Shown here one piece after another: positions 10,099 through 19,953 of a DNA stretch of 64,000 nucleotides. A model generated the notes under the pieces. That model was not told the DNA's origin. It worked only from the letters and a program-made list of their open reading frames with translations, and did not search any database. The DNA comes from Saprospiraceae bacterium (lineage in GTDB: Bacteria; Bacteroidota; Bacteroidia; Chitinophagales; Saprospiraceae), in contig JADJNF010000008.1 in assembly GCA_016714445.1 (NCBI GenBank), positions 992,001 through 1,056,000 on the forward strand, read 5' to 3'. Numbering within the stretch: the first letter of the stretch is position 1; every line of letters starts with the position of its first letter. Both the position numbers and the translations under genes were made by a program.

Positions 10099-13000
10099 AT
10101 GAATAGATTATTACTTATTTTAGGTTTTATTATGGCAGGATGGAGTGGTTTAATTGCCCAAACTACTATCGAAGGAAAGGTCACTGATACCAAATCAGGC
10201 GAAGCTATTCTCTTCGGAACCATAGCTTTATACAGAGGTGGCGTCTTGATCACAGGTACTGAAACGGATATGGAAGGTAATTATTTTATTTCCGATGTAC
10301 AACCAGGTACTTATGACATGGAGGCCAGCTATGTAGGTTATGCTTCTCAAAGACAAACTGGGATAGTCATCAAAGCCGGGAGAACAAACAGAGTAAATTT
10401 TCAACTTTCAGATGATGCAGTGCTTTTGGATCTCGGTGTAGAGATAAAGGCATATAAAGTACCACTTATTGAGATAGATAATACTACTCAAGGCGCTACT
10501 GTCACTGCAGAAAAGATCAGAGCGCTCCCGACCAAACAAGTCAATGCCATTGCAGCTACCTCAGCAGGTATTTCATCTCAGGACGGTGGAGCAATTTCAG
10601 TGAGAGGATCAAGATCAAATGAGACCGTGTACTTTCTGGATGGTGTCAGGGTAACTGGTAATCTCATTCCACAGTCTGAAATTGAACAACTGCAGGTAGT
10701 TATCGGTGGTATCGAAGCCAGATATGGAGACGTTACAGGTGGAGTTATTTCATTAACATCAAGAGGGCCATCAGACAAAGTATCCGGAAGTATAGAAGTA
10801 GAAAAGTCTGTGGATGGATTTGGTTATAATCTTGTGAGTGGTAATATTTCCGGTCCCATATTAAGAAACAGCAAAAAACAATCCATTCTGGGATACCGAT
10901 TTTCAGGACAGTACAGAAATGTTACCGATGGAAATCCTTCAGCAGTTGGAGTAAGACGAGCGCCTGAATCTTTAATTAGATCATTGGAGCAGAATCCTGT
11001 GTATAATATTGGTAGTACGCAGTTCCCTTCACTGGAGCAAGTCAGAACTTCTGACCTTGGAGCACCTTTTAAAGCCAGACCAAATGATGGGAACGTTGAT
11101 ATTGACCTTACAGGAAGACTGGACATCAAACTGGCTGATAACATAGATATGCAGCTTTCAGGAAATTATAATGACAGAACAGATCGTTTTACACCAAGTA
11201 CAGCGTGGTCATTATTAAACTGGGTAAATAATCCTTATCAATATTCCAATACGTATAGAGGTAATCTTAGAATTACCCACAAACTTGGAAAACAAAGCAG
11301 TGGACTAGGCGAAGATAAAGCTACGGGTAACCTTAGAAATTTTGCCTATACTATTACATTGGGTTACCAAAAAAATAAGGCAAGAACTGAAGATCTTCGA
11401 CATAAAGAAAATTTATTTAATTATGGCTATTTTGGTAAAACGGTGCGAACCTGGGAAAAGATATTTGGATTTTTGGACCCATTGGACCCATTGTTTGAGA
11501 TTGATCCATTCGGCCATCTGGGATACAGAGAACAGATAGGAGAATATACACTTAATCCTGACATAAATCCGATTTTGGGGGCATACAATTCAGTAGGAGG
11601 AGTCAATGTCAATGGATTATTAAACGATAATATCAATACTGCTTGGGGAGATTTATACTCAAATGTAGGACAAGTCTATAATTCATTTAACAAAAGCGAC
11701 AATGACTTATATTCTTTAAATCTGTCGACTGGTTTTGACTTACTTCCAGGAGGGTCAGAAAAAGGAAGACATAATATTCAGTTTGGATTATTATATGAAC
11801 AAAGTATCAACCGTAATTGGGGATTAGCACCTTTTGACCTTTGGAATCTGGCGAATATTTTGAGCAATGGTCACATCAATGGTTTAGATAAATCCATAGT
11901 AATAGATACCATGACTATATTTGGTCCTACAGGTCTTCAGGTTGAAAATGTTTATCAAACAAAATTAAATATAGAACCCGACAATAAATTCTACAGAAGT
12001 GTTAGAGATATAACCGGAAAAACTGATCATCAATATGTAAATGTTTGGGATCTGGATCCCAGTCAGTTGAGATTGGACATGTTTTCTGCAGGTGAATTGA
12101 TCAACAGACAAGGATTAATAGATTATAGCGGGTATGATTATTTAGGCAACAAACTAGGTACAGATGTAAGATTTGAGGACTTTTTTACAAGTAAAGATGC
12201 TGATGGACGAAGAACATTTGTGGTTGCTCCACAACAGCCTATATACGGTGCTATTTTTCTGCAGGATAAGTTTTCTTACAAAGATATTATATTCAGGCTT
12301 GGTTTGAGAGTAGATTATTTTGATGCCAATACTAAAGTACTTAGAGACCCTTATGCTTTGTATGAAATCGAAAATGCCAAAGATTATTATAACAGAATTG
12401 GAAAAGAACAACCGACTTCAGTTTCAGATGATTACAGTGTCTATGTAGCATCTGAAGAGTCAGATGGTCTTGTGGCATTCAGAAAGGGCGATCAATGGTT
12501 TTTACCAAATGGTACGGCTGTTTCCGGTGGGAATGTAATCTATCAGGGCGGTCTTGTGTTTCCTTCATATGCAGGTAAAACTCAGGGTAGAAAACTTAAT
12601 ATCCAGGACCCTAATTTTGATCCTAATACTTCTTTTGTGGATTACAAGCCACAAGTTAATTTTATGCCAAGACTGGCGTTTTCTTTTCCTATATCGGATG
12701 ATGCAGGCTTTTTTGCTCATTATGACGTATTATACCAAAGACCTCCATCCAATTCATTTTCGTCTGCTTTGGATTATTACTTCTTTGAAGATATAAGTAG
12801 AATAAATCCTAATGGAGCAGCATTGAATAACCCCAATCTCAAGCCGGTTCGGACAGTTGATTATGAAGTAGGTTTTCAGCAAAAGGTTTCTGAAACCATG
12901 GCTATGAAAGTATCAGCCTACTACAAAGAGATGAAGGATTTGATTCAGCAACGGGTATTGCCAAACGTAGCTGCACCATTAAATTCATATAAGGTTTTTG

Positions 13001-13725
13001 ATAACCTGGATTTCGGAACTGTAAAAGGATTTTCGTTTTCACTGGACAGAAGAAGAACCAATAATATTGAAATTAATGCCACCTATACACTTCAGTTTGC
13101 TGATGGATCAGGTAGTGATGCCAATTCATCCAATGGAATAAACAATAGAGGACCAGTCAGAAACCTGATTCCTCTTTCATTTGACGAAAGACACAGATTT
13201 ACAACCGTAATTGACTATAGGTACGGTTCTGGCAAAGCTTACAACGGACCTAAAATAGGAGGTGTAAATATTTTGGAAGACTTTGGTGTTAACTTTACAG
13301 GATTTTTGGTGTCAGGTCAACCTTACACGAGAAATTTAAATGCACGGGCATTTGGTGGTTCCGGTTTTGCGGGTTCAATAAATGGTGCCAGATTGCCATG
13401 GAATTTTACAGCTGACCTGAATGTGCAAAAAAGAATTCCTGTTACTGTTAACAAGACTTCCGGTAAAAAACTCTGGTTAAACGCTTATTTCCGCGTTCAG
13501 AATGTATTTAATACCAAAAACATCATTGATGTGTTTAAATTTTCAGGCGATGCTGAAAATGATGGATATTTGCAATCCAGTTTCGGTTTGGACAGGATAA
13601 GAGGTGTAGCTCAGACAGGTCGTGATGTAGATGCATTTTTGGATGCTTATTCATGGCGGTTACTTGCACCGGGAAATTATACATTGCCGAGAAGAATGTA
13701 TGTAGGTATAATTGTAGATTTTTAA
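10099..13725 (+). CDS. TonB-dependent outer-membrane receptor with CarboxypepD-reg-like domain
   Basis: A 1208-residue outer-membrane transporter or scaffold. A signal peptide (about 1-20, cleaved after GLIAQ) is followed by a carboxypeptidase-regulatory-like beta domain (about 22-105), a plug domain with the VRGSRSNETVYFLDG region (about 165-185) and a 22-strand-type barrel ending in the aromatic tail MYVGIIVDF. The N-terminal extension is of the SusC/RagA style, but there is no SusD-like lipoprotein nearby. Instead the next two genes encode a giant T9SS-sorted protein and a PorV-like barrel, 27 and 76 bases apart, so a shared transcript is likely. The ligand is unknown. The role as partner of the giant downstream protein is inference from gene order. 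Confidence 0.9.
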   Translation: MNRLLLILGFIMAGWSGLIAQTTIEGKVTDTKSGEAILFGTIALYRGGVLITGTETDMEGNYFISDVQPGTYDMEASYVGYASQRQTGIVIKAGRTNRVNFQLSDDAVLLDLGVEIKAYKVPLIEIDNTTQGATVTAEKIRALPTKQVNAIAATSAGISSQDGGAISVRGSRSNETVYFLDGVRVTGNLIPQSEIEQLQVVIGGIEARYGDVTGGVISLTSRGPSDKVSGSIEVEKSVDGFGYNLVSGNISGPILRNSKKQSILGYRFSGQYRNVTDGNPSAVGVRRAPESLIRSLEQNPVYNIGSTQFPSLEQVRTSDLGAPFKARPNDGNVDIDLTGRLDIKLADNIDMQLSGNYNDRTDRFTPSTAWSLLNWVNNPYQYSNTYRGNLRITHKLGKQSSGLGEDKATGNLRNFAYTITLGYQKNKARTEDLRHKENLFNYGYFGKTVRTWEKIFGFLDPLDPLFEIDPFGHLGYREQIGEYTLNPDINPILGAYNSVGGVNVNGLLNDNINTAWGDLYSNVGQVYNSFNKSDNDLYSLNLSTGFDLLPGGSEKGRHNIQFGLLYEQSINRNWGLAPFDLWNLANILSNGHINGLDKSIVIDTMTIFGPTGLQVENVYQTKLNIEPDNKFYRSVRDITGKTDHQYVNVWDLDPSQLRLDMFSAGELINRQGLIDYSGYDYLGNKLGTDVRFEDFFTSKDADGRRTFVVAPQQPIYGAIFLQDKFSYKDIIFRLGLRVDYFDANTKVLRDPYALYEIENAKDYYNRIGKEQPTSVSDDYSVYVASEESDGLVAFRKGDQWFLPNGTAVSGGNVIYQGGLVFPSYAGKTQGRKLNIQDPNFDPNTSFVDYKPQVNFMPRLAFSFPISDDAGFFAHYDVLYQRPPSNSFSSALDYYFFEDISRINPNGAALNNPNLKPVRTVDYEVGFQQKVSETMAMKVSAYYKEMKDLIQQRVLPNVAAPLNSYKVFDNLDFGTVKGFSFSLDRRRTNNIEINATYTLQFADGSGSDANSSNGINNRGPVRNLIPLSFDERHRFTTVIDYRYGSGKAYNGPKIGGVNILEDFGVNFTGFLVSGQPYTRNLNARAFGGSGFAGSINGARLPWNFTADLNVQKRIPVTVNKTSGKKLWLNAYFRVQNVFNTKNIIDVFKFSGDAENDGYLQSSFGLDRIRGVAQTGRDVDAFLDAYSWRLLAPGNYTLPRRMYVGIIVDF

Positions 13726-13752
13726 TTTGATCATCAAAAAAATATAAATCAT

Positions 13753-16700
13753 ATGAATTTTGATAAAATATTTATTTGTATACTCTTTTTTTCCGGAGTT
13801 TTTTATTTCTGAAGTTGATGCCAGACAACCGGACATCACGGGTACAAATAAGTCAGTAAACACAGAAGTGACTGGGTGGAGGGCTGCTTGTGTAAGACCA
13901 ACAACCCAGATAACCATGGAGGTAAATAATGTACGAGCCAGACTTTTGACTGGTGGTGATATATGGAATATCAGTCCGACACAAGGTGGTTATATAGTAC
14001 CAAAACCAGCTCCGGGCCAATTGCCTGTTTCAGCCATTTATGCCGGAGGAGTATGGATTGGTGGTAGGGACAGAGCAGGAAATACAAAATTATCCGGGGT
14101 TACTTACAGAAGTGATGGTACGGATTTTTTTGCAGGACCTTTGGATATTAACGGTACTACCGATAAAGAAGTTTGTGATAATTGGGATAGATTTTTTACA
14201 GTAACGGGTATTAATGTAAGAAATCACTATAATAGAGTAATAAAGTTTAAAGAAACTGGCGTTCCCATTGATTGTGACTCTATTCCGGATGATGTCAGGT
14301 ATTGGCCTGGTCAGGGAAATCCTTATTGGAGAGAAAAATTTACTTTCAATCTTCCCGATCAGCCATTAGGTGCATTTTGGGATGATGATCAGGATAATAT
14401 TTATGATCCTTGTAATGGCGACTTTCCACTGATTGATATCAGGGGATGTGAGCCTGATGATATAGGAGAAGCTAAAGAATTGATTCCTGACCAAATGATA
14501 TTCTGGATTTATAATGATAACGGAGGACCTCAGACTTTATCCGGTCCCAGCTCTATTCAGATGGAAGTTCAGGTACAATCATTCGCATATTCAACCAATG
14601 ATGAGATCAATGACATGACTTTCTATAGATATAAGCTGATCAATAAGGCTGCGGAAGATTTGGTAGACTGTTATTTTTCTATGTGGATTGACCCGGATCT
14701 AGGTTGTTCTGAAGATGATTTTATTGGCTGCGATATTTCCAGATCATTAGCCATTGTATATAATCAGGATGCAGTGGATGGAAATAACGGTTCATCCTGC
14801 GATGGTACGAACACTTACGGTACAGAAATTCCTATCATAGGAATGGACTATTTTAGAGGCCCATTAGGACCGAAAGTATTCAAAAGAGATGCCATGGGGA
14901 TTCCCCTTTTGGATGCCGAAGGTAATAAAATTTTGGAAGAACCGGAGCCCTTTACAGGACAGCAAGACACTTTGATAGAGTTGGGAATGACTTCATTTAC
15001 TTACCATGAAAGACAAATTGGAGGATCTTTTCCACCAGCCACCACTGACCCTCAGAGAGGTAGAGAAGATGGATTTTATAACTACATACGTGGATTCTGG
15101 AGAGACGGGACTCCTTTGACTTTCGGAGGTTCAGGGTATAATCCTGGAAGTGCTGACACCGTAAGATATGCTTTTCCTGACGACCCGAACAAAACGACTG
15201 GTTGGTCTATGTGTACGGCTGGCCTCCCTATTGGAGACAGGAGAACATTACAAGCTACAGGCCCGTTGTTGTTGCAACCAGGAGCCACCAACGAATTGAT
15301 ACTGGGGGTAGTATTTGTTCCGGATGTGGATTATCCATGTCCAGATATCACCAGACTTAAATTTGCTGATGATATTGCTCAGGCATTGTTTGATAACTGT
15401 TTTGACATTACGGACGGTCCCGATGCCCCGGATATTACTGCTGTAGAATTGGATCAGGAATTGATCATTATGTTTTCCAATGAATCCACTTCAAATAATT
15501 TTAATGAAAGTTACGCAGAACTTGATTTACAAGCTCCGAGAGATGTAGATAATAAGTATAGGTTTGAAGGGTATCGTTTATATCAATTGGCTAATGCAAG
15601 TGTAACAGCTCAGGAATTAGGTGATATTTCCAAATCAAGGCCTATTGCTCAGGTGGACGTAAAAAATGGAATAAGAGAAATTTACAATTGGACGGGACAA
15701 GTAAATCCATTAGACCCAGTGACAGGTCCTATAGTCTGGACTCCTACCAGAGAGGTGATTGGTGAAAATAGAGGAATCAGAAATTCATTTAGGGTAATTG
15801 AAGATCAGTTTGCCCTCACTAACAGAAGACTGGTCAACCATAAACAATACCATTTTTTGGTTTTGGCTTATGCCCATAATAACTGGAAATCTTTTGACAT
15901 TATTTCAGGAACAGGACAGCGTAGGGCATATTTGGAAGGAAGAGGGAACGTTGGAGGACCTGATAAAAGAGCATATACTTTGGTACCAAGACCAATCGTC
16001 TATGAAACTCTGCAGTCATCCTATGGTGAAGGGCCAACAGTAACCAGAATTTCAGGAGAAGGAAATCCGGGTAAATTTCTTGAGATGGATAATACCATGT
16101 ATGATCTTATTTTGAAAAAGGAGCACGGAGGTAAAATATTATATAAGTCAGGAGCAGGACCTATCGATGCAAAAATAGTTGACCCATTAAAAATCAAGGA
16201 TGGTAAATATAGACTTGAAATAACGGGAAGTTTCAATTATGCCAGAGCCAATTGTGCTTATGATGACAAGACCGTCTGGAAACTTACTGATGTGACCAAT
16301 AATAAAGTAGTCTTGCAGGATAGATCATTAGCATTTATTAAAGAATATATTTTAAATAATCTGGGATTTTCTATCACGGTCGGTAATGAAGACGATCCGG
16401 GTACATCAAGAACAGGCACAAATGGAGGTGTTGGTGCCAGATTAGAGTATAAGGATGATGCCGGCGCCAAATGGTTCAATGCAGTAAAAGACGCGGGGGT
16501 ATTTCAGGTAAATGCAGATGGTAATGTATCTGCAAGAGAACTTGATTTTGTCAGAAATGGGTTTGTACAGGATCCAACCGCAGCATTGTCAAAACTGGGG
16601 GATGGATTTTTTGTACCTTTCTTTTCTACAAGGTTTGAGCCAGATCCTGACTTGCCTTTTTACTTAAGTCCTGCGGCAAGGGATTTTATGGCAATTATGA

Positions 16701-17833
16701 CAAATACAACGAATAATTTACTTAGATACAGAGATCTTAATAATGTGGACATTGTATTCACTAATGATAAATCAAAATGGAGTAAATGTATTGTAGTTGA
16801 AACTGCCAGCAATGATTTTATTAATAATGGTTTACCCACCATTGATAATACTAAAAATTTTGAGGTCAGAAGAACTCCATCTATTGATAAGGACGGCAAA
16901 GCTGTGAATGACGGAACTTTTGGATTCAGTTATTTTCCAGGATATGCAATTGATGTAGAAACAGGAAAGAGATTAAATATTTTTTTTGGAGAAAATAGTG
17001 TTTACTCAGGAGATCTAACGCCGCAATTAGATGGTCAAAACCCAATAGGTGGAGACCTGATATTTAATCCTTCTTCACAGACTGTTACAGCAGATGGTGT
17101 TCCAGTGTATGGTGCTCAACATTATATTTATGTCACTAGACAGGAATATGATGAATGTAAAACACTGGAAGTTAAGTTGAGGAAAGGAGCATCTGTTCTA
17201 AATAAAATAAAAGGCGGAGCGGCAGTCACATGGGTATCTTTCCCGCTAGGAGTAGCCAGTGCTCCTATGTCTTCTATAGATAAAGGACTTATTACAAATG
17301 AGCTTATTGCAAAATTGCGTGTAAACAATCCTTATGGAGAGTCCAGAAGATATAATATCGAGAAAGAACGAGAATGCGAAACTGATGGCGATTCACCAGT
17401 CTATGAGTTCGAATTTAAAAATAAGCAGTCCATTCCACTTACTTCACAGGAAGACTATGTAGGGGCATTATCTAATGTAAATGTAGTGCCTAACCCTTAT
17501 TATGCTTACAGTGCTTACGAAACTTCTCAGTTTACCAATATTATTAAAATCACTAATTTACCTGCAAAGGCGACGGTGACCATTTATAATATGGATGGAA
17601 GCTTTATACGTCAATATAATAGAGATGAAAGAGGAACGGTTTTATCTGGTACTAACAGACCTACTTCTACTACACAGATTTATCCGGATCTGGAATGGGA
17701 CATGAAGAATTTTAAAGATATCCCTGTGGCAAGTGGCGTATACCTAATACACATAGTTGCACCTGAATACGGTGAGGAAAGGACGATTAAGTGGTTTGGT
17801 ATTGGCAGGAAGTTTGACCCGAGTGGATTATAA
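13753..17833 (+). CDS. Giant T9SS type A sorted surface protein; start region probably frameshifted
   Basis: A secreted protein of about 1360 residues. The bulk frame is open from 13760, but the only good signal peptide begins at ATG 13753 in another frame (MNFDKIFICILFFSGV) and stops after 19 codons. Removing one T from the run 13799-13804 joins that signal to ...SEVDARQPD in the main frame, so I call a one-base frameshift; the alternative is a TTG start at 13760. The N-terminal part has NNVRARLLTGGD and GGVWIGGRDRAGN, which recall a large Bacteroidota secreted-protein family. The last 110 residues (VVPNPYYAYSAYE, TIYNMDGSFIRQ, ASGVYLIHI) look like a T9SS type A sorting domain. No catalytic motif was recognised. 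It sits between a TonB receptor and a PorV-like barrel. Confidence 0.85.
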
Positions 17834-17842
17834 TAATTAATA

Positions 17843-17883
17843 TCTGCAAGCTAAAGGAGGTGAGACTTCTTTTGGCTTGCAGA
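17843..17883 (+). promoter_or_regulatory. Intercistronic hairpin, 18-bp stem
   Basis: The arms 17843-17860 and 17866-17883 pair over 18 positions including a few G-T pairs, around a five-base loop TGAGA. The outer nine pairs (TCTGCAAGC with its complement) are perfect. The hairpin fills the gap between the giant T9SS protein stop (17833) and the PorV-like start (17910). No T run follows, so it does not look like an intrinsic terminator. It may stabilise or process the mRNA, or set the expression ratio of the two genes; this is inference. Confidence 0.7.
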
Positions 17884-17909
17884 AAATAAACAAAATAAAA
17901 GAGAGCAAA

Positions 17910-18962
17910 ATGAATATAAAAATTTACACAATTTTAGCTTTTTTAGTCGTTTCAGTGATGAAACTTGAGGGTGGCAATCCAGATAGACAAGGACAGGCTG
18001 GTGCATCAGAATTATTAATGAATCCGTGGGGTAGAAGCGCAGGTTTGCATTCGATGAGTACTTCATCTGTTATGGGAGTGGAAGCGATGCGAATAAATAT
18101 TGCCGGGCTGAGTAGAATAAAGAAACTGGAAATTGGTGTTTCCAATAATAGACTGTTCAGTGGTACTGGTATGAATCTTAATAGCTTTGGACTTGGTTTT
18201 AAAATGGGAAAATCAGGAGCATTTGGTGTTGAGTTTGCGTCGCTGGACTTTGGACAGATTCCTGTTACCACGGTAAATCAACCTGCTGGTACAGGAGGTT
18301 TCTTTTCTCCTAGTTTTTTTCAGCTTGGGCTTGGTTATTCTTTCACATATGCCAATAAAATATCAGTTGGTATGTTAATGCGACTGGTTTCTGAAAGTAT
18401 TCAGGATGTGTCAGCATCTGGTTTTGCCATTGATGCAGGTGTTCAATATGTTGCAGGACCCAAAGATAATTTTAAACTTGGAATATCTCTGCGTAATATC
18501 GGTTCTCCGATGGCATTTGGAGGAGAAGGTCTTTCAGTTAAAAGGAATAATCCGGATCCTGCAGGAGGAGTTAATTATGAATTAACCTATGATGCCAGGG
18601 CAGCTAGTTTTGAACTTCCATCTATGTTGAATCTTGGGGTATCTTACGATTTTTACATAGGAGAAGAAAATTATATTCGTGGTTTGACCAACTTTACCTC
18701 TAATGCGTTTTCCAGAGATCAGATTGGTGCTGGATTGGAGTTTTCTTTTCAGAGTCTTGTAGTATTAAGAGCGGCTTATAAATATGATCTTGGAAGCACC
18801 GATTTAGAGACGAGCAATATTTATACCGGTTTTTCAGCTGGTGGATCAGTGGAAGTACCTATAAGTAAAGGTGGTGCAAATAATTTGGGAATAGATTATG
18901 CCTTCAGATCAACAAATCCATTCAAGGGAACACATAATTTTACTCTTCGATTTTCTTTTTAG
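17910..18962 (+). CDS. PorV/PorQ-family outer-membrane beta-barrel protein
   Basis: An outer-membrane barrel of about 350 residues. The frame is open from TTG 17877, but ATG 17910 starts the signal peptide (MNIKIYTILAFLVVSVMKLEGG) and the upstream codons overlap the hairpin, so 17910 is preferred. After the signal come the family features of PorV-like proteins: an N-terminal segment with WGRSAGLHSMSTSSVMGVEAMRINIAGL, alternating barrel strands and the aromatic C-terminal tail LRFSF. In T9SS, PorV carries CTD proteins from the translocon to the attachment complex. This copy is next to a CTD protein gene, as SprF is to SprB in Flavobacterium johnsoniae, so a dedicated helper for that cargo is likely, but this is inference. 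The gene is followed by a strong terminator. Confidence 0.82.
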   Translation: MNIKIYTILAFLVVSVMKLEGGNPDRQGQAGASELLMNPWGRSAGLHSMSTSSVMGVEAMRINIAGLSRIKKLEIGVSNNRLFSGTGMNLNSFGLGFKMGKSGAFGVEFASLDFGQIPVTTVNQPAGTGGFFSPSFFQLGLGYSFTYANKISVGMLMRLVSESIQDVSASGFAIDAGVQYVAGPKDNFKLGISLRNIGSPMAFGGEGLSVKRNNPDPAGGVNYELTYDARAASFELPSMLNLGVSYDFYIGEENYIRGLTNFTSNAFSRDQIGAGLEFSFQSLVVLRAAYKYDLGSTDLETSNIYTGFSAGGSVEVPISKGGANNLGIDYAFRSTNPFKGTHNFTLRFSF

Positions 18963-19013
18963 AAAACAATTTCTTCGATTTGATCGTTTAGTATTTTAAA
19001 TAAGTTTTTTTAT

Positions 19014-19060
19014 ACAAACGTTTTCGCTTTCAAATGGGAGTGGAAACGTTTGTTTTTTTA
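19014..19060 (+). terminator. Intrinsic terminator after the TonB/CTD/PorV-like triad
   Basis: ACAAACGTTT (19014-19023) pairs with AAACGTTTGT (19044-19053), the stem extends inward through G-T pairs, and a T-rich run follows at once. It separates the triad from greA. Confidence 0.85.
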
Positions 19061-19088
19061 TTTTTAAACAGTTTTACAATATTATATT

Positions 19089-19559
19089 ATGTCAGTATCT
19101 TATATGACTCATGAAGGCTATGAAAAACTTAAGGCAGAACTTGATGAGCTTAAAACTAAAGGTAGAGAGAATGTGGCTAAAGCCATAGCCGAAGCCAGAG
19201 AAAAAGGTGATCTTTCAGAGAATGCTGAATATGATGCAGCTAAAAATGCTCAAGGTATGCTTGAGATGAAAATAAATGAATTGGAAAAGGTTTTTGCAAA
19301 TTCAAGGATTATTGATGAAAGTCAGTTGGATACTTCAAAAGTTACTGTACTTACAAACGTAACTATTCAAAATGTAAACAATGGAGCAGAAGTGACTTAC
19401 AAACTGGTAGCTGAGGCAGAAGCTAATCTCAAGGAGAAAAAAATTTCAGTGAACTCGCCTATTGGACAAGGATTATTAGGGAAAACTGTGGGAGATTTGG
19501 CTCAGATACAAACACCAGCAGGACCGATCAATTTTAAAATAGTCAATATTTCATTATAA
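19089..19559 (+). CDS. greA: Transcription elongation factor GreA
   Basis: A 156-residue RNA polymerase-binding factor that triggers cleavage of backtracked transcripts. The N-terminal coiled coil (about 1-75) carries the tip acidic pair in DLSENAEYDAAK, and the C-terminal FKBP-like domain includes SPIGQGLLGKTVGD. Length and domain order are those of the family. The stop at 19559 is two bases before the start of the HIT gene, so the two form an operon. Confidence 0.96.
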   Translation: MSVSYMTHEGYEKLKAELDELKTKGRENVAKAIAEAREKGDLSENAEYDAAKNAQGMLEMKINELEKVFANSRIIDESQLDTSKVTVLTNVTIQNVNNGAEVTYKLVAEAEANLKEKKISVNSPIGQGLLGKTVGDLAQIQTPAGPINFKIVNISL

Positions 19560-19560
19560 T

Positions 19561-19953
19561 ATGGCTTCTATATTTAGTAGAATAGTAGCGGGAGAAATTC
19601 CATGCTATAATATTTTGGAAGATGATAAATTTCTGGCATTTCTTGATATCTCTCCATTAGTGAAAGGACATACTCTGGTAATCCCTAAAACGGAAACAGA
19701 TTATATTTTTGACATTGAAGATAGAGAACTGGGTGAAATGATGGTTTTTACTAAAAAAGTGGCTCACGCCATCAAATCTGCTATCCAGTGTACAAAAGTG
19801 GGAGTATCAGTCATCGGTTTGGAAGTGGCTCATGCCCACATCCATCTTATCCCAATGAATAGAGTGGACGAAATGAATTTTAGTAGAGAAAAGCTTGTAT
19901 TAACATCAGATGAGTTGACTTATATCTCTGGAATAATAAGGGCTAAGCTTTGA
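19561..19953 (+). CDS. HIT-family nucleotide hydrolase/transferase
   Basis: A 130-residue protein with the histidine triad HAHIH at about residues 91-95, whose middle His is the nucleophile in this family. Members hydrolyse AMP-lysine, AMP-NH2 or dinucleoside polyphosphates; the exact substrate here is not known. The N-terminus SIFSRIVAGEIPCY and the IPKTETDYIFD segment are typical of the Hint branch. It directly follows greA in an operon and its 3' end overlaps the convergent lgt gene by 11 bases. Confidence 0.92.
   Translation: MASIFSRIVAGEIPCYNILEDDKFLAFLDISPLVKGHTLVIPKTETDYIFDIEDRELGEMMVFTKKVAHAIKSAIQCTKVGVSVIGLEVAHAHIHLIPMNRVDEMNFSREKLVLTSDELTYISGIIRAKL

Noticed and set aside
17877..17909. 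TTG start of the PorV-like protein
   Set aside because: It falls in the hairpin arm and gives a charged tail before a clean signal peptide at ATG 17910.
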